Positions 14,438 through 16,833 of a DNA stretch of 16,833 bases are shown here, one piece after another (the stretch's first letter is position 1; each line of letters starts with the position of its first letter). The position numbers and the translations under genes are program-made. The notes beneath the pieces were generated by a model. The model saw only the letters and a list, made by a program, of their open reading frames with translations. It ran no database searches and was not told where the DNA came from. The stretch covers positions 1 to 16,833 of the forward strand of contig CAZSKA010000055.1 in the NCBI GenBank assembly GCA_964607315.1. Reading direction: 5' to 3'. The stretch is from JAHDFB01 sp964607315. GTDB lineage: Bacteria; Bacteroidota; Bacteroidia; Chitinophagales; Saprospiraceae.

Positions 14438-14451
14438 TGGGGGTAACCCCA
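14438..14451 (+). terminator. GC hairpin with GTAA tetraloop between the small membrane protein and the large secreted protein
   Basis: TGGGG-GTAA-CCCCA forms a 5-bp stem closed by a GNRA-type tetraloop, followed by ATTTAAAAAC. It is the only GC-rich element in the 118-bp gap. It may be a transcription terminator for the upstream genes or a leader structure for the downstream gene; the following sequence is not a clean T-tract. Confidence 0.4.
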
Positions 14452-14525
14452 TTTAAAAACATTACAAATAAGTATAACACAAGTTCTTACGTCCTTTCTG
14501 TAATAAATAATAAATATCTCACTTT

Positions 14526-16833
14526 ATGAATATTAAGAGGTTTACAGAAAAATTATTTCCTTTAGCATATTTGTTACTCTTTACTTCTCTACTTTCTGGA
14601 CAAAGTTTGATAGACAGTAGACAGACTAGTGCATATACTTATATTTATAAAATTACTAATAAGGAAGCGAAAAAGATTCACAAGAAAAATGTTTGGGTAG
14701 TTGATTCTACTTTTTTTCACACCTTGGTAGATTCTTTTCCTACTAATCAAGAGTATAACGAAAATCTTGATGTTGGACATTATATAAAATCCTTTAGCTT
14801 AAAAAATAAACAGCAATTCTCAATTGCATCTATCCAGGATTTTGATGTCTTTATTTTCAATAATAATACAGATTTGAATATTCAAATTTATGACTTGAAT
14901 GGTGAAGTCATTACTGACGCAGATATTCAAGTATCATGGAAGAAGCTACGCTACAATAAGGAATTAAAGACTTATGTTGATAAACGGTCTAATCTAAAAG
15001 GAATTGTAAAAGTTACCGTCAATGATTTTACTGCTTACTATAATCTTAATAGAGAGCTAAATAATTCTTTTGTTAAAAGAAATTCTCGGAAAATTCTATG
15101 GTCTCCTCCAGTAAGAAATGTATGGAAACCTATACGATTTGTTATTCACTTACCAATAGATGGTGTAAAGTCAATTAAACGCAATTATAGTCTTGGAACA
15201 ATTTATAGAACAAGGAGTTTTTTTGTGAAAAGCTATAATAGAGTGGCTTGTTTGTTTGATGATTATTATTGTTATGAAAAAAATTGGGAATTTGAAAGTC
15301 AACATTCAGGTTATTTAGTGTTTAATAAACCAAAATATCTTCCTGGTGATACAGTAAAATTTAAGGCTTATATCCTAGACAAAAAAAAGAAGCCAATAAA
15401 AGATTATGTAACTGTAAATCTGTATAATTCAGGGAAAATCACAAAACTTACTGAGCTAAAACCCTATAATAAAGGCGGATATCATTTTCAATTCTATTTG
15501 CATGATTCTCTTGAACTTAAATTAGATAGCTCATATAAAATTTATTTAGAGAATGAAAACGGGAATACATATATCTCTAATTATTTTACTTACGCAGACT
15601 ATGAACTTTCAAAGTTGAATTTAAATATTCGTACAGAAACAGAAAATCACTTTAAAGGTCAAGATTATAAGTTATATATTGAAGCAAAAGATGAAAATGA
15701 GCTAAATGTTCTTGATGGACGTGTAGAAATTTTGATCAACCCAAAAGAAAATTATCAGTTTTTTGATAAAAAAGTATTTGTCCCTGATACATTACTTTTT
15801 TTTAAACAAGATCTTGACAAAGGCAAAGAAACAGAAATTGATCTTAGTAAGTTAGATTTTCCACCTGTAAACATGCGGTATAATGTCAGGGTTAAATTAT
15901 TGAATTCAGATAATGAAACATTAATCGAGAATAAAGAAGTAAACTATTACCATAAGTTAGATGAATTCAAAATTGATCTAGAAACAGATTCTATACATTT
16001 TTCATATTTAGAAAATGGAATAAATGAAAGATCGAGTGCAACTATTAGTTCTTTAGATAATTATGGGAATAAAAAGTCAATTTATGAAGGAGAAATTCCA
16101 TGTAAGTTAGCATTGAATCCATATATAGCTAACTATGTTGTAGAAAAAAAAGATCTATTTAGTGACTTTGATATTTCAAGTGAAGCTTCTTTAATTAGAT
16201 GTCTATCTGAGAGAACATCTGATTCCATCTATATCCAAATTGTAAACCCCAGAGGATTAAATTTTCATTATAATGTATACTACAAAAATAAGGAAAAGGA
16301 AGCTGGATTTGTTAATGTACTAGATTACCAAGCAAAGACGAAATCCAAGCTCAATTACTTTATTTCAATGAGATATCTTTGGGGTGGTAAAATCATTGAA
16401 GAAAATTATAAAATTCCTTTTGTTGATAAAAAGTTACATATTGATGTAAAACAACCCAAATTAGTTTATCCTGGTCAAGAAACAACAATAGAAGTTCTTG
16501 TAACTGATGTTGATGGAGCACCAGTTCAAGGGGTTGATTTAACAGCTTATTCTTTAACAAAAAAGTTTAATTATGAGGCACCTGAATTACCTTATTATGG
16601 AACAGAAAAAGGAGGTAAAGACATTATAAACAACTTTACATTAGAAGATAAATATTCTGTAAAGAACGGAGCTCTATCTTTGAATTATGAATCTTGGAAA
16701 ATATTAGCCGGAATTGATTCTATTGAATATTACAAATTCATTTATCCAGAAAATGAAATGTATAAAACTGAGTTTGTTTCTGAAGATTCAATAACTCAAT
16801 TCTCACCATTTGTTGTATCAGAAGGAAATATTC
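14526..16833 (+). CDS. Secreted alpha-2-macroglobulin/MG2-domain protein, N-terminal 769 codons
   Basis: The frame is open without interruption from ATG 14526 to the window edge, so the C-terminus is missing. The product begins with a signal peptide (MNIKRFTEKLFPLAYLLLFT, cleavage likely after LLSGQ). A chain of beta-sandwich macroglobulin-like domains follows. The clearest is MG2 at about 260-300 (GYLVFNKPKYLPGDTVKFKA, then DKKKKPIKDYVTVNLYNSG). A later one at about 640-680 has VKQPKLVYPGQETTIEVLV and VDGAPVQGVDLTAY. Bacterial alpha-2-macroglobulins are envelope proteins thought to trap proteases. Large Bacteroidota members of this type often lack the thioester, which cannot be judged here because that region lies beyond the edge. 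There is no lipobox, so the protein is periplasmic or exported rather than lipid-anchored. Confidence 0.85.
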   Translation, partial: MNIKRFTEKLFPLAYLLLFTSLLSGQSLIDSRQTSAYTYIYKITNKEAKKIHKKNVWVVDSTFFHTLVDSFPTNQEYNENLDVGHYIKSFSLKNKQQFSIASIQDFDVFIFNNNTDLNIQIYDLNGEVITDADIQVSWKKLRYNKELKTYVDKRSNLKGIVKVTVNDFTAYYNLNRELNNSFVKRNSRKILWSPPVRNVWKPIRFVIHLPIDGVKSIKRNYSLGTIYRTRSFFVKSYNRVACLFDDYYCYEKNWEFESQHSGYLVFNKPKYLPGDTVKFKAYILDKKKKPIKDYVTVNLYNSGKITKLTELKPYNKGGYHFQFYLHDSLELKLDSSYKIYLENENGNTYISNYFTYADYELSKLNLNIRTETENHFKGQDYKLYIEAKDENELNVLDGRVEILINPKENYQFFDKKVFVPDTLLFFKQDLDKGKETEIDLSKLDFPPVNMRYNVRVKLLNSDNETLIENKEVNYYHKLDEFKIDLETDSIHFSYLENGINERSSATISSLDNYGNKKSIYEGEIPCKLALNPYIANYVVEKKDLFSDFDISSEASLIRCLSERTSDSIYIQIVNPRGLNFHYNVYYKNKEKEAGFVNVLDYQAKTKSKLNYFISMRYLWGGKIIEENYKIPFVDKKLHIDVKQPKLVYPGQETTIEVLVTDVDGAPVQGVDLTAYSLTKKFNYEAPELPYYGTEKGGKDIINNFTLEDKYSVKNGALSLNYESWKILAGIDSIEYYKFIYPENEMYKTEFVSEDSITQFSPFVVSEGNI

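Noticed and set aside
14589..14780. 63-codon minus-strand ORF
   Set aside because: It is antisense to the signal-peptide end of the MG2-domain gene, whose frame is open for 769 codons.
1..16833. tRNA, rRNA or riboswitch
   Set aside because: I looked through the intergenic regions and saw no cloverleaf, rRNA segment or riboswitch motif that I recognise.

Overview
The window comes from an AT-rich member of the Bacteroidota. Three things point there: a giant secreted protein with a type B type-IX-secretion (T9SS) C-terminal domain, a CcmF/CcsA protein with the enlarged periplasmic region usual in this phylum, and promoter-like boxes of the phylum's TAnnTTTG (-7) type upstream of several genes. 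I cannot fix the genus from the sequence. The combination fits aquatic gliding lineages such as Saprospiria or Flavobacteriales.

Layout. (1) 1-3383, minus strand: a compact operon running ccmE -> ccmF -> the start of a Rossmann/DUF2520-type protein. It serves cytochrome c heme delivery and ligation. CcmE carries Cys instead of His at the heme-binding position. (2) 3618-5022, plus strand: ftsE (cell-division ABC ATPase), then a diverged REP-associated tyrosine transposase (RAYT/Y1_Tnp-like) that has lost the HUH histidine pair. (3) 5023-6057: a convergent region without genes. It holds a perfect 14-bp inverted repeat and then a tandem array with an exact 164-bp period, interrupted by a 100-N assembly gap. 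The repeat unit is the last ~130 bp of the neighbouring T9SS gene plus a short linker, so the array is a train of extra, mostly nonsense-bearing copies of a secretion-signal coding end. (4) 6058-13154, minus strand: a lipoprotein thioredoxin-fold/DUF255 (YyaL/SSP411) protein, rluF (23S rRNA pseudouridine synthase; TAATG overlap), and a ~1407-residue surface protein with about twelve cysteine-paired repeats and a T9SS type B C-terminal domain. (5) 13155-13501: an intergenic island with a locally GC-rich patch and a possible 58-codon minus-strand ORF. (6) 13502-16833, plus strand: a small lipoprotein, two small membrane proteins, and the first 769 codons of a secreted alpha-2-macroglobulin/MG2-type protein that runs off the window.

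The most unusual element is the array of T9SS C-terminal-domain cassettes downstream of the live gene, with a degenerate RAYT-type protein and a long palindrome at its other side. Shared nonsense mutations among the distal copies suggest they were amplified after they stopped being coding. The true copy number is hidden by the assembly gap.
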